Assembly (NCBI GenBank): GCA_031269465.1
Contig: JAISZB010000290.1
Location: 1-42,943 of the forward strand
Length of the DNA: 42,943 nt
Direction: 5' to 3'
From: Clostridiales bacterium
GTDB lineage: Bacteria > Bacillota > Clostridia > Lachnospirales > WQUN01
Shown: positions 24,214-32,196 of the stretch, one piece after another
Position numbering within the stretch: position 1 is the stretch's first letter
Layout of the letters: each line of letters opens with the position of its first letter
Notes under the pieces: model-generated
Database searches by the model: none
What the model was told of the DNA's origin: nothing
What the model saw: the letters and a program-made list of their open reading frames with translations, nothing else
Translations under genes and position numbers: made by a program

Positions 24214-24518
24214 AGGTAGGGAATTTTACGGAGCGGAGCCTTCAACGCGCTTGGCCATGACATGGGATTTTTACCCCCGCGCCTTTAGCTGCAATAAGAA
24301 TCAATCATAATTCCATCATAAAGATTATACATCAGAAAGCTTATAACATGCAATTCCTTTATTTCGACTGGCGCATTTTATCTCATTTTGGCCATCTTGC
24401 ATGAGAATGGAAATTCGAATGCTTTCATTAATAATTATTGCAAGCATAGCGCTGCGTTAAATTCAACCGCTCAATTAAAGCATGGGGGAAACGCGGCGCC
24501 AATGACCCTATAAGCATT
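24214..24518. other. Non-coding AT-rich stretch
   Basis: No gene, RNA motif, terminator or repeat that I can support. It is flanked on both sides by decayed repeat copies in the 1.4-kb gap between cls and the dehydrogenase gene. Confidence 0.4.
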
Positions 24519-24649
24519 ATTTATGATTTTCAATGAGAATTAACTTTTTTAGAGCTAGATTATGCAGAAAGTGCGAAATGCCGATATCAATCGCACAGCT
24601 CAATGGATAATCAAGGTATAAAAGGAACATTGAATGAAATTTGGAGTAT
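24519..24649. mobile_element. MITE-like element, copy 17 (full, diverged ends)
   Basis: Left end ATTTATGATTTTCAATGAGA, core GTGCGAAATGCCGATATCAA, then CAATGGATAATCAAGG, right end GGAACATTGAATGAAATTTG. Confidence 0.75.
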
Positions 24650-24725
24650 CGCCTCGGTCATTTCATATGCAAATCATTATAGATCCAATATGACGCTTTT
24701 TTCTTCCCTTCGCGCCCCTGAATAG

Positions 24726-24772
24726 AAAGAAGCTGCCGCAACGCGGTTTTACGCGCTTCGGCAGCTTCTTTT
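24726..24772 (-). terminator. Intrinsic terminator of the etfB-etfA-dehydrogenase operon
   Basis: AAAGAAGCTGCCG (24726-24738) pairs with CGGCAGCTTCTTT (24759-24771), a 13-bp stem with an inner ACGCG/CGCG stem. T-runs flank both sides, so it can act in both directions. Confidence 0.8.
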
Positions 24773-24821
24773 CCATGATTGGCAAATATTTGCCTATGCT
24801 TCCGATTGGCCTTAGGCATAC

Positions 24822-24892
24822 TGATTGAAGCTCCAAAATAGTCGCGTTTTACTGCAAATCCACATGATTTTGCAAATCTGCATGTCATGCGC
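24822..24892. mobile_element. Fragment of MITE-like element, copy 18
   Basis: CTGATTGAAGCTCCAAAATA, then GTCGCGTTTTACTGCAAATC, then GATTTTGCAAATCTGCATGT. Only end-like sequences remain, just below the dehydrogenase stop codon. Confidence 0.45.
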
Positions 24893-24905
24893 TAAGGCAT
24901 ATGCT

Positions 24906-26306
24906 TTAGAATCCTGAAACGACCTTGCCTGGGTTCAGAATTAGGTTTGGATCGAAGCTTGCCTTGATTGCCTTCAATAGATTCCACACGGCTGGCGCCT
25001 CCTCTTTCTTGAGGTAAGGTAGCTTCGCAAAGCCTATGCCGTGCTCTCCCGATACTTTGCCTTGCAACTCGAAAGCCTTTGCGTATAGATCCTCGAATAC
25101 CTCCTGAAGCTTTTTTTTCCAGGAGTCCTCGTCGAGGCAATCTTTGAGAATGTATATATGGAGATTGCCGTCTCCCGCATGCCCGAAACTTTTAATGCGG
25201 ATGCTGTGCTTTATCTTCATCTCCAAAGTGTAGTTCAGAAAATCAGCCACGCGGCTTTTCGGGACTACGACATCGCATTCATCCATTTCGGTCGTAGATC
25301 CCTTGATTGCTTCAAGGAAGGCGCTTCTGGCGCTCCATACGCTTTCCATGCGCTCTTCGGTGTCTACTATGAGAAGATCGCGCCCTCCGCTTGAGAAGCA
25401 GATTTCAGCCACCGCTGGAAAGCACTTTTCAATCTCTTGGCTTCCGCTGCCGTCGTAGGTGAGGAGAAGATAGGCATCGGCGCTTTTATCGGGAAAGAGC
25501 TTGCCCAAATACTTTTCGGCGTCCAGTATGACATCTCTCTCCATGAACTCAACTGCTGTCGGGATTGTCTTTGATCTCATAATCCTGGGTACGCAGCCTA
25601 TGGCGCTTTCCATGCTGTCAAAGGGTATGAGGAGGCTTATAGACTTCTGGGGAAGAGGCAGAAGCTTCAAAATGGCTTTGGTTATTATCCCGAGCGTGCC
25701 TTCGGAGCCTACAAGGAGATCCTTCAGGCTGTATCCCGATGAGTTTTTGACTACTTTTCCGCCAAGCTCGACTATTTCACCGCTGGGAAGAACCACTTCC
25801 AGGCCTCGCACGAAGTCTCGCGTCACCCCGTATTTCACCGCCCTCATTCCGCCGGCGTTGGTTGCGATGTTGCCTCCGATTGTCGCGGACTTTTCTCCTG
25901 GATCCGGGGGATAGAACAGGTCATTTTCTTGCGCGAAGGCCGATATCTCCATGAGGAGGACTCCCGGTTCTACTGAAAGGGTCAGATTGTCGGCATCCAG
26001 CTCGAGAATCCTGTTCATCTTCTGGAAGCTTATCATGATTCCTCCATGCAAGGGCACAGAAGCGCCTACCAATCCGGTTCCGGAGCCGCGCGCAACCACC
26101 GGGATCAAATGCTCATTGGCGTATTTCATGATCCAAGACGTTTCTTGGGCGCTTATCACCTCGACAAGGACATCCGGAAAACGAGAAACGCCGCCCAGCT
26201 CGTCATGGGAGTAGTCGCTATTTATTTCATCTCCCGAGTATACGCGCTCGGACGGGATTAATGACTTTATCGCGGCAAGATCCGCCGAGTCAAATTGCTT
26301 GTACAT
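24906..26306 (-). CDS. FAD-linked 2-hydroxyacid (probably lactate) dehydrogenase, GlcD type
   Basis: 466-residue flavoprotein of the vanillyl-alcohol-oxidase fold. N-terminal FAD domain: [20 protein letters not shown] and [21 protein letters not shown]-terminal cap with HAGDGNLH and [13 protein letters not shown], where active-site and metal-site histidines normally lie. AGGAGGGG precedes the ATG. It is the third gene after etfB and etfA. The same order (lctB, lctC, lctD) encodes the electron-bifurcating lactate dehydrogenase of Acetobacterium woodii, so lactate with Etf as partner is the best call. Glycolate or another 2-hydroxyacid is possible. Confidence 0.9.
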   Translation of the reverse strand: MYKQFDSADLAAIKSLIPSERVYSGDEINSDYSHDELGGVSRFPDVLVEVISAQETSWIMKYANEHLIPVVARGSGTGLVGASVPLHGGIMISFQKMNRILELDADNLTLSVEPGVLLMEISAFAQENDLFYPPDPGEKSATIGGNIATNAGGMRAVKYGVTRDFVRGLEVVLPSGEIVELGGKVVKNSSGYSLKDLLVGSEGTLGIITKAILKLLPLPQKSISLLIPFDSMESAIGCVPRIMRSKTIPTAVEFMERDVILDAEKYLGKLFPDKSADAYLLLTYDGSGSQEIEKCFPAVAEICFSSGGRDLLIVDTEERMESVWSARSAFLEAIKGSTTEMDECDVVVPKSRVADFLNYTLEMKIKHSIRIKSFGHAGDGNLHIYILKDCLDEDSWKKKLQEVFEDLYAKAFELQGKVSGEHGIGFAKLPYLKKEEAPAVWNLLKAIKASFDPNLILNPGKVVSGF

Positions 26307-26326
26307 AACGGCCCCTCCTAGGCGGA

Positions 26327-27568
26327 TTATATGGTAAATGAAGCGGGCTGAAGCTGAAAGCCCGGTTTTTTATTCTCATTCAAGCGTCTTATGAGCTTTG
26401 GCAGAATCTCATAGAGATCGCCGACTGCGGCATATCTTGAAACTTGGAATATGGGCGCGCTTTCATCGGAGTTTACTGAAACTATTGTTTCGGAGTTTTC
26501 CATGCCTGCCTTGAATTGAACCGATCCAGAGATGCCTAGGGAAATTATCAGCTTGGGCTTTACGGTTCGTCCGGAAAGGCCTATCTGACGCGAAGCGTCG
26601 ATCCAGCCGGCTTCAATTAAAGGCCTTGTGCACGCGATTTCAGCGCCCAGCAAATCAGCCAGCTGATATGCCAATTTGAGGTCTTTTTGAGCCTTGAAGC
26701 CGCGACCGCACGCCACAATAACCTCGGCGTCCGAGATGGAGGGCTTTCTCTCCTTCCTTCGAATCTGCTCTATTTTCACCCCGCTAAAGAGCAGAGAGTC
26801 GTCAATGAAGCATTCGGTCACCTTGCCTGATGGGTCGTCTTTTCTTGCGGGAGCGCTGAAAATCTTATAGCGGACGGTAGCCATCTGAGGCCTATGGCGC
26901 GGGGTCACTATCTGAGCCATTATGTTGCCCCCGAAGGCGGGGCGTATTTGAACGAGATCGGAATTCTCTTTGATGTCAAGCTTCGTGCAATCAGCAGTCA
27001 AGCCGGTCTTGAGCTTTGCGGCCGCCCTTGGCGCAAGGCTCCTGCCTGATACGGTTGCGCCGATTAGCATGGAAGAAGGCTTGATCTTTCGGACGAAATC
27101 CGCCAGAGCCGCCGCGTACGGCTCTACCATAAAATTTTCAAATTCTTTCCTGTCATATATGAAAACTTCATCCGCCTGATAATGCAGGAGCTCTAAAGCG
27201 CAAGCGCTTAGATTGCGCCCGATTAAAAGGGCGTAAACTGGATCGCCTATTTTGTCCGCAAGCTCCCTGGCTTTTCCCAGAAGCTCCAAGCTTACCGGGT
27301 GAACATCCCCTTCAGCGTGATCAATGTAGACCGCGACGCCCTTGTAGCTGGCCTTGTCGACAAATGAAGCCGCCTCGGATTCAATGATTTCGAACAGTCC
27401 TGGAGGGCCTTTTTTTAAGCAAATTTTGCACATTTTGCAACCGGAGTTCACTTCCAAAGATCCGTTTGAAATTTCAATCGCCTGAAACGGACATAGCTTG
27501 GCAACTCGCGTCAGCTCTGAATAAGCCATGCCTTTGGCGATTTCAAGGTTTACTGAAAGCCTGGCCAT
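26327..27568 (-). CDS. etfA: Electron transfer flavoprotein alpha subunit with N-terminal ferredoxin-like domain
   Basis: 413 residues, about 70-80 longer than a plain EtfA. The extra N-terminal domain carries cysteines 26, 44, 47 and 50 (LCPFQA...CKMCKIC), enough for one [4Fe-4S] cluster. The C-terminal FAD domain shows [20 protein letters not shown] and the [16 protein letters not shown] pattern. Such an extension is known from LctC of the bifurcating lactate dehydrogenase complex. GAGAGGG lies about 8 nt before the ATG. The genes are 14 nt (to etfB) and 20 nt (to the dehydrogenase) apart, so co-transcription is clear. Confidence 0.93.
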   Translation of the reverse strand: MARLSVNLEIAKGMAYSELTRVAKLCPFQAIEISNGSLEVNSGCKMCKICLKKGPPGLFEIIESEAASFVDKASYKGVAVYIDHAEGDVHPVSLELLGKARELADKIGDPVYALLIGRNLSACALELLHYQADEVFIYDRKEFENFMVEPYAAALADFVRKIKPSSMLIGATVSGRSLAPRAAAKLKTGLTADCTKLDIKENSDLVQIRPAFGGNIMAQIVTPRHRPQMATVRYKIFSAPARKDDPSGKVTECFIDDSLLFSGVKIEQIRRKERKPSISDAEVIVACGRGFKAQKDLKLAYQLADLLGAEIACTRPLIEAGWIDASRQIGLSGRTVKPKLIISLGISGSVQFKAGMENSETIVSVNSDESAPIFQVSRYAAVGDLYEILPKLIRRLNENKKPGFQLQPASFTI

Positions 27569-27582
27569 GATTCACGCCCTCT

Positions 27583-28371
27583 CTATATGAACTTGCTGAC
27601 ATTTAGTATATTGAATATGCGCTCGGCCAGCTCCTCGGGATCGCCGCGAAGCATCACTTGCCCAGAGTTTGATTCCGGGGGGAATATGCGCTCAACCTGA
27701 GTTGGGGAGCCAGAGAGGCCATAGCCTTTAGGATCTGAGTCCGGAAGATCATTCAGGCTTATCAGCCTGATATCCGCTCCCGCAGTCTTAAGCTTTCGTT
27801 TGTATGAAGGAAGTCTCGGGACGAAAATGTCCTTTTCGGCAGTTATGAGGCAAGGCATGGAAATTTCTTGGATTTCAGAGCTTTCTCCCATGTTGACGTC
27901 CACTCTCAAAGAGCTTTCGGAGCAAGAGATGATTTCTGAGACGTTTGAAGCGTGAGAAATGCCAAGATGCTCTGCCATTTCCGGGCCGACCTGAGCTGTA
28001 TCCCCGTCGGTTGTCTGCTTGCCGCAAATTATGAGGTCAAATCCGCCCAGAACTTGAACCGCCCCTGAAAGAGCTCTGCTGGTGGCAAGCACGTCCGCCC
28101 CCGCAAACGCGCGATCCGAAAGCAGCGCGCATTCGTCCACGCCCATCATCAGAGCTTCGCGCAAAACGTCCGCAGCCTGGCTTGGACCCATGGATAAGGC
28201 GCAGACGGAGGCGCCCGTGAGTTCTTTCAGCCTCAAGGCAGTTTCAATCGCGTATAGATCATAAGGGTTCATTTTGGAATCGACGCCGCTGCGCTTGAGA
28301 ACGCCGGTCTTTTCGTCTATGTCCACCTTCGCGGTGCCAGGAACCTGTTTGATGCAGACAAGGATCCTCAT
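27583..28371 (-). CDS. etfB: Electron transfer flavoprotein beta subunit
   Basis: 262 residues from ATG 28371 (GGAGG 7 nt upstream); a longer in-frame start at 28413 is not family-like. The N-terminus MRILVCIKQVPGTAKVDID and VDSKMNPYDLYAIETALRL is of the type seen in bifurcating Etf proteins; ICGKQTTDGDTAQVGPEMAE is the nucleotide-binding signature. It is first in the operon, with its own promoter at 28423-28451. Role: pairs with EtfA to pass or bifurcate electrons between NAD(H), ferredoxin and the dehydrogenase. Bifurcation here is inference from gene order and domains. Confidence 0.93.
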   Translation of the reverse strand: MRILVCIKQVPGTAKVDIDEKTGVLKRSGVDSKMNPYDLYAIETALRLKELTGASVCALSMGPSQAADVLREALMMGVDECALLSDRAFAGADVLATSRALSGAVQVLGGFDLIICGKQTTDGDTAQVGPEMAEHLGISHASNVSEIISCSESSLRVDVNMGESSEIQEISMPCLITAEKDIFVPRLPSYKRKLKTAGADIRLISLNDLPDSDPKGYGLSGSPTQVERIFPPESNSGQVMLRGDPEELAERIFNILNVSKFI

Positions 28372-28422
28372 GTAATATCCTCCCTTTGGGCTGTGCCATT
28401 CGCTCTCATCCATATCTTTTTA

Positions 28423-28451
28423 ATTATAATACCTATTAATGCAAGCTTCAA
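28423..28451 (-). promoter_or_regulatory. Promoter of etfB-etfA-dehydrogenase operon
   Basis: Minus strand TTGAAG (28446-28451), 17-nt spacer, TATAAT (28423-28428), about 50 nt upstream of the etfB start. Confidence 0.75.
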
Positions 28452-28505
28452 GCCATTGGGCGGATGAGTTTTTTATCCTGGCCTATTTATTTCTGGCGAG
28501 CTTGG

Positions 28506-28514
28506 TGATATAAT
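28506..28514 (+). promoter_or_regulatory. Extended -10 promoter element
   Basis: TGATATAAT, an extended -10 (TGn-TATAAT), with only a weak -35. It lies about 55 nt before the TTG start at 28569 and is divergent from the etf promoter. Confidence 0.5.
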
Positions 28515-28568
28515 CATAAAGACATTCAATAGCGCAGCATTGCGCAGAGATACTAGGGAGGGATTTTT

Positions 28569-29057
28569 TTGATTGGAGTCACTGATGTTATCATCATCGT
28601 GTTTGTTGTTCTCGCGTTGATTGGAGTTGGCTTGTATTTTCTAAGCAGGAGAAATTCTCAGAAATACGTTGAAAGTCAGAATATGATTCAAAAGACTAAA
28701 AAGCCTTTCTTTATTTATGTGATTGAAAAGAAAAAGGAAAAAATATCCGATTCCAACCTCCCTAAAGAAGTAAAAGCCAATGTTCCTAAAATATATAGAA
28801 TTATGAAGGCTAATACGGTAAAAGCTAAGATAGGCAATCAGGTAATGACTTTGATGTGCGATCCTAAAGTTTATGACGCCCTGCCTGTCAGGAAAAATGT
28901 GAAAGTGGAGATAGCTGGAATTTACATTGTCGAGATGAAAGGCATGAAGACCAAAAAAGAGATTCGGGAGATGGCAAAGAGCAAGAAAAAGGCAGCGGGA
29001 GCTGAAAGCGAAAAATGGTACGAAAAATATAACCCCGCGAAGCTTCTGAAGAAGTGA
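28569..29057 (+). CDS. Small single-TM protein of unknown function
   Basis: 162 residues. The start is TTG at 28569, supported by GGGAGGGA 6 nt upstream; no ATG with a ribosome site is near. One N-terminal membrane helix (VIIIVFVVLALIGVGLYFL) is followed by a very basic cytoplasmic part (KKPFFIYVIEKKKEKI ... REMAKSKKKAAG). The middle section (ANVPKIYRIMKANTVKAKIG and VMTLMCDPKVYDALP) looks like a small beta-rich domain. I do not recognise a family. A 62-nt hairpin begins right after the stop codon. It could be a membrane-tethered regulator or assembly factor, but nothing in the sequence decides this. Confidence 0.75.
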   Translation: MIGVTDVIIIVFVVLALIGVGLYFLSRRNSQKYVESQNMIQKTKKPFFIYVIEKKKEKISDSNLPKEVKANVPKIYRIMKANTVKAKIGNQVMTLMCDPKVYDALPVRKNVKVEIAGIYIVEMKGMKTKKEIREMAKSKKKAAGAESEKWYEKYNPAKLLKK

Positions 29058-29058
29058 G

Positions 29059-29120
29059 GGCGCGGAGAAAGCGCCGGATGAAAGGGATTGGCCCTTTGCA
29101 TCCGGCGCTTTCTCCGCGCC
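29059..29120 (+). terminator. Exceptionally long hairpin after the small membrane protein gene
   Basis: 29059-29080 is perfectly complementary to 29099-29120 (22 bp, GC-rich). Inside it AAAGGG pairs with CCCTTT around ATTGG, giving 28 bp with one bulged G. It starts 1 nt after the TGA. No T-tract follows, so it may block exonucleases rather than end transcription by the usual mechanism. Confidence 0.7.
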
Positions 29121-29123
29121 TTA

Positions 29124-29196
29124 ATACACCGCTTTTCATCAAATGTCCCTGTATAATCAAGCTCCAAAAAAGGCAGTTTTATATGAAAAGCAGTAT
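29124..29196. mobile_element. MITE-like element, copy 19 (internal deletion)
   Basis: TACACCGCTTTTCATCAAAT joins directly to CCCTGTATAATCAAGCTCC and ends TTATATGAAAAGCAGTATA. The two ends are intact but one half of the core is missing. Confidence 0.8.
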
Positions 29197-29240
29197 ATAT
29201 TCTAGTCTGATTTTAGCATGAAATTTCCTGTTTAAAAAGG

Positions 29241-29370
29241 CATGCTGATTTGCACTGAAAGTTCCTATTCTGGAGCTTGATTATACAGCTGGTGCGATTG
29301 ATATCGGCATTACGCACAAAATGGACAGTCAAGCTCCAAAATAGGTGCATTTGACTGCATATGGGCATAA
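29241..29370. mobile_element. MITE-like element, copy 20 (full length)
   Basis: 130 bp. Left end CATGCTGATTTGCACTGAAA, core GATTATACAGCTGGTGCGAT then TGATATCGGCATTACGCAC, right end GGTGCATTTGACTGCATATG. Its segment TACAGCTGGTGCGATTGATA is the uninterrupted version of the nest site at 36914. It ends 5 bp from the cysK stop codon. Confidence 0.85.
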
Positions 29371-29375
29371 ACCGA

Positions 29376-30314
29376 CTACTCCTCTGCGTAGAGGGCTGTA
29401 GACAGGTAGCGCTCTCCGCCGTCAGGGAGGACGACAACAATGCTCTTGCCTTCATTTTCGGGTTTAAGGGCGAGAACTGTCGCTGCGTGAAGAGCGGCGC
29501 CAGAAGATATTCCTACAAGAAGGCCTTCTGATTTAGCGACCTCGCGAGAGGCGCGGAACGCTTCATCTGCTTTTACTTGTATGATTTCATCATATACGGC
29601 GGTGTTTAAAACATCCGGAACGAATCCAGGCCCGATGCCCTGGATCTTGTGCGGGCCAGGCTTGCCTCCGGACAGCACCGGCGAATCGAAGGGCTCTACC
29701 GCGATGATTTTCACGTCCGGATTCTTTTCCTTGAGGAATTCGCCGACTCCGGTAATAGTGCCGCCGGTGCCTATGGCTGAGACGAAGATGTCCACATTTT
29801 TATCCGTGTCTTTCCAGATTTCTTCGGCGGTAGTTTTTTTGTGGATTTCGGGATTGACCGGGTTCTTGAATTGCTGGGGAATGAAGGCGTGCGGGGTGCT
29901 TTCCGCCAGCTCTTCAGCCTTTTTGATTGCGCCCTTCATGCCTTCGCTTCCAGGAGTCAGCACCAGCTCGGCACCTAGGGCTTTGAGAAGGTTCCTGCGC
30001 TCAAGGCTCATAGTCTCAGGCATCGTAAGGATGATCCTATATCCTTTTGCCGTTGCGACAAAGGCCAGGCCTATGCCGGTGTTGCCGCTAGTGGGTTCGA
30101 TGATCACGCTTTTGTCTGGAGAAATGGCGCCTTTGTCTTCAGCGTCTTTAATCATGGCATAAGCGATTCTATCTTTGACGGAACCCTGAGGGTTGAAATA
30201 CTCAAGCTTTGCGATGATCTTGGCTGAAACGCCTTTCTTCTTGCCGTAGCGCTCAAGGGAGAGCAAGGGGGTATTGCCGATGAGGTCGGTGATGCTTGCT
30301 GCTATGCTGGACAT
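29376..30314 (-). CDS. cysK: Cysteine synthase A (O-acetylserine sulfhydrylase)
   Basis: 312-residue PLP enzyme making cysteine from O-acetylserine and sulfide. Visible: [15 protein letters not shown], the PLP lysine at 47 ([14 protein letters not shown]), [15 protein letters not shown], the phosphate-binding loop [13 protein letters not shown], and [16 protein letters not shown] with VGISSGAA near the end. AGGAGG lies before the ATG, and a strong promoter at 30352-30380. A transposon-like repeat ends 5 bp beyond the stop codon, so the extreme C-terminus may have been altered. Otherwise length and motifs are normal. Confidence 0.97.
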   Translation of the reverse strand: MSSIAASITDLIGNTPLLSLERYGKKKGVSAKIIAKLEYFNPQGSVKDRIAYAMIKDAEDKGAISPDKSVIIEPTSGNTGIGLAFVATAKGYRIILTMPETMSLERRNLLKALGAELVLTPGSEGMKGAIKKAEELAESTPHAFIPQQFKNPVNPEIHKKTTAEEIWKDTDKNVDIFVSAIGTGGTITGVGEFLKEKNPDVKIIAVEPFDSPVLSGGKPGPHKIQGIGPGFVPDVLNTAVYDEIIQVKADEAFRASREVAKSEGLLVGISSGAALHAATVLALKPENEGKSIVVVLPDGGERYLSTALYAEE

Positions 30315-30351
30315 TTGAATCCTCCTATTTCATATATAATAGCTATGTAAT

Positions 30352-30380
30352 ATAGTATTTCATTTGAAGGATTTTGTCAA
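30352..30380 (-). promoter_or_regulatory. Promoter of cysK
   Basis: Minus strand TTGACA (30375-30380), 17-nt spacer, TACTAT (30352-30357), about 40 nt upstream of the start. Confidence 0.8.
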
Positions 30381-30438
30381 TAGTTTTTTAAAATTTTTTC
30401 AACTTTTTTTTTGGGAATCCATGCATTGCATCAAGCTT

Positions 30439-31257
30439 CTACTTTATGCCCTCCTTTTCAAACCTGCGCTTGATCCTAAGCCTTAGCTCACGTTCAATAG
30501 GCCAGCATTCGACGGATTCGCACTGGGCTTGTATTTGAACCTTGAATGCCGAGGGGCTAAGCTCTATCAGCCCAAGTACCTCGGGAGGGGTTATAAGGCC
30601 TTTGAGGCCTTTGCTGCTGTCCATTTCCTCTGTAAGAACATCAAGGACATGATCTACCCCGCAAGCGCTTGTGAACTCAAGGTTGATGGTAGCGCGCTTG
30701 AATTCCTTGCTCATGTTTGTAACTGCGCCTATGGAGCTGTTTGGAAAGATATGGACGTCGCCGTTCGCGCTTCTTATCTTTGTGGTTCTTATCCCCAAAG
30801 ACTCAACGACTCCTGAATGCCCGTTTATGGTCACTACGTCCCCTATGTTGTACTGATTCTCCAAAAGAATGAAGAGTCCGGTAATGACATCCTTTACTAT
30901 GGTCTGAGAGCCAAAGCCTATCGCTACGCTTCCGATTCCGGTCAAAGACAGAATCGTATTCTGGCTTACGCCGAAGACCATAAGGACTTGGCATACGATG
31001 AGTATCCATATCGAGTACTTTATGAAATTTTGAAGTACCAGGCTGATAGTTAGGCTCTTGGAGCCTTGATCATGTTTTGGCATGAGGAAGAACTTTCTTA
31101 CTATCCGCCTTGCCGCTAAGCTTAAAATCAGCCCGATAAGCACCAAAAACAAGCTTTGCAGGAGATTTACCAAAATAGAGTTCATTGCGGCCAGAGGAAG
31201 CGCTTGAACAGCTTCCGAAAAGCCGGATGTAAAGGATTCCAAAAAACTTTTATCCAT
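30439..31257 (-). CDS. mscS: Small-conductance mechanosensitive channel (MscS family)
   Basis: 272 residues from ATG 31257; GTG at 31266 would add three residues, and neither has a strong ribosome site. Membrane segments lie in the first 130 residues. The pore-lining helix and beta domain are clear: SVAIGFGSQTIVKDVITGLF, LLENQYNIGDVVTINGHSG, VESLGIRTTKIRSANGDVH and IFPNSSIGAVTN. It opens under membrane tension and releases solutes in hypo-osmotic shock. It is on the same strand as cysK with a separate promoter between, so probably an independent unit. Confidence 0.94.
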   Translation of the reverse strand: MDKSFLESFTSGFSEAVQALPLAAMNSILVNLLQSLFLVLIGLILSLAARRIVRKFFLMPKHDQGSKSLTISLVLQNFIKYSIWILIVCQVLMVFGVSQNTILSLTGIGSVAIGFGSQTIVKDVITGLFILLENQYNIGDVVTINGHSGVVESLGIRTTKIRSANGDVHIFPNSSIGAVTNMSKEFKRATINLEFTSACGVDHVLDVLTEEMDSSKGLKGLITPPEVLGLIELSPSAFKVQIQAQCESVECWPIERELRLRIKRRFEKEGIK

Positions 31258-31352
31258 GTTCGCCACTTGCGCCGTTCTCGGGTAGGCGGTTGAATGGCAG
31301 CCCCGCGCCGCAGCCTATGGAGCGCGCTTTGCCGGGGCGCTACATAATGCTT

Positions 31353-31408
31353 TATATGCCGATTTGCAGTCAGTGCGACTTAGGATTCTTACATGCAAAT
31401 CACTATAA
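31353..31408. mobile_element. MITE-like element, copy 21 (miniature)
   Basis: TATATGCCGATTTGCAGTCA then CTTACATGCAAATCACTATA; ends only, about 56 bp. Confidence 0.6.
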
Positions 31409-31462
31409 CCGCTTGGAACCATCCAGAATATAAATTGGAGTTTCTGCACGCGGACGCCGCAA

Positions 31463-31724
31463 TATCGATTTGCAGGTCAATGAGCCTGTTTTGGAGCGCA
31501 GCCGTGCATTTCAAGGCGCGAAACGCCGATATCAATCGCGCTCGCCGCATATACCGCTTTTCAAATAAAATTACCTTATTTGGAGCTTGATTATACAGCG
31601 AGTGCAAAATGCCGATTTTGGCATTTCGCACCATTCAATTGATAATCAACAAATAAAGGAACATTTGATGAAAAGCGTTATAGCCAAGATTTAAAACAGG
31701 AGCTTTCATATGCGAATCATAATA
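31463..31724. mobile_element. Nested pair of MITE-like elements, copies 22 (outer) and 23 (inner)
   Basis: The inner full copy is 31550-31682 (TATACCGCTTTTCAAATAAA to GATGAAAAGCGTTATA). The outer copy starts at 31463 (TATCGATTTGCAGGTCAATG), runs through ATATCAATCGCGCTCGCCGC, is broken by the inner copy, and resumes as GCCAAGATTTAAAACAGGAG to TTTCATATGCGAATCATAAT. The uninterrupted counterpart is at 10288-10410. This shows insertion of one element into another at a TA. Confidence 0.88.
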
Positions 31725-32061
31725 ACCGCTTGCTTGGCGTTTTTGAACGCATGCCCGCCATGCCGTCGATTATCCGGCAGGGTAATCGACGCCCGGCATA
31801 TGCTCATTATTGATGGCTGGGTAAAATAAGGCGCGACTGCCGAGAGCGGCTTTCTCCTTTCCGGTTTTTTACTTGCTGCGACGCAAATTGCAGAGTTCAT
31901 TTGCATTGCCTAAAGCACATACATTATACTCCCTCTTCCTATTTCTTTGCAACATTATTTATCCAAGAATTTACAAAGAATCTCTTTTTTTGGACTTCTA
32001 TTTATTAATCATGAGCTAGGAAGCAGGTCTTCATTATCCATTTAGCTTAGCAATATATATC
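31725..32061. other. Intergenic stretch with a hairpin
   Basis: GTCGATTA (31765-31772) and TAATCGAC (31783-31790) form a perfect 8-bp stem, with ATGCC and GGCAT outside it. The rest is AT-rich upstream sequence of the acyltransferase promoter. No gene seen. Confidence 0.4.
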
Positions 32062-32090
32062 TTTACATCAAATTTATATTATGCTACAAT
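32062..32090 (+). promoter_or_regulatory. Promoter of the MBOAT acyltransferase gene
   Basis: TTTACA (32062-32067), 17-nt spacer, TACAAT (32085-32090) preceded by TGC (extended -10). About 105 nt upstream of the GTG start. Confidence 0.7.
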
Positions 32091-32196
32091 ATAGAGAAAA
32101 TTGTCATCTATTCCTGGTTGCTAATATACAAAGCCATATAAAGATTAATAATGAGTAAATATGCAGATAAAAAGAAAATCGAAAGGGGGCGGGCGG

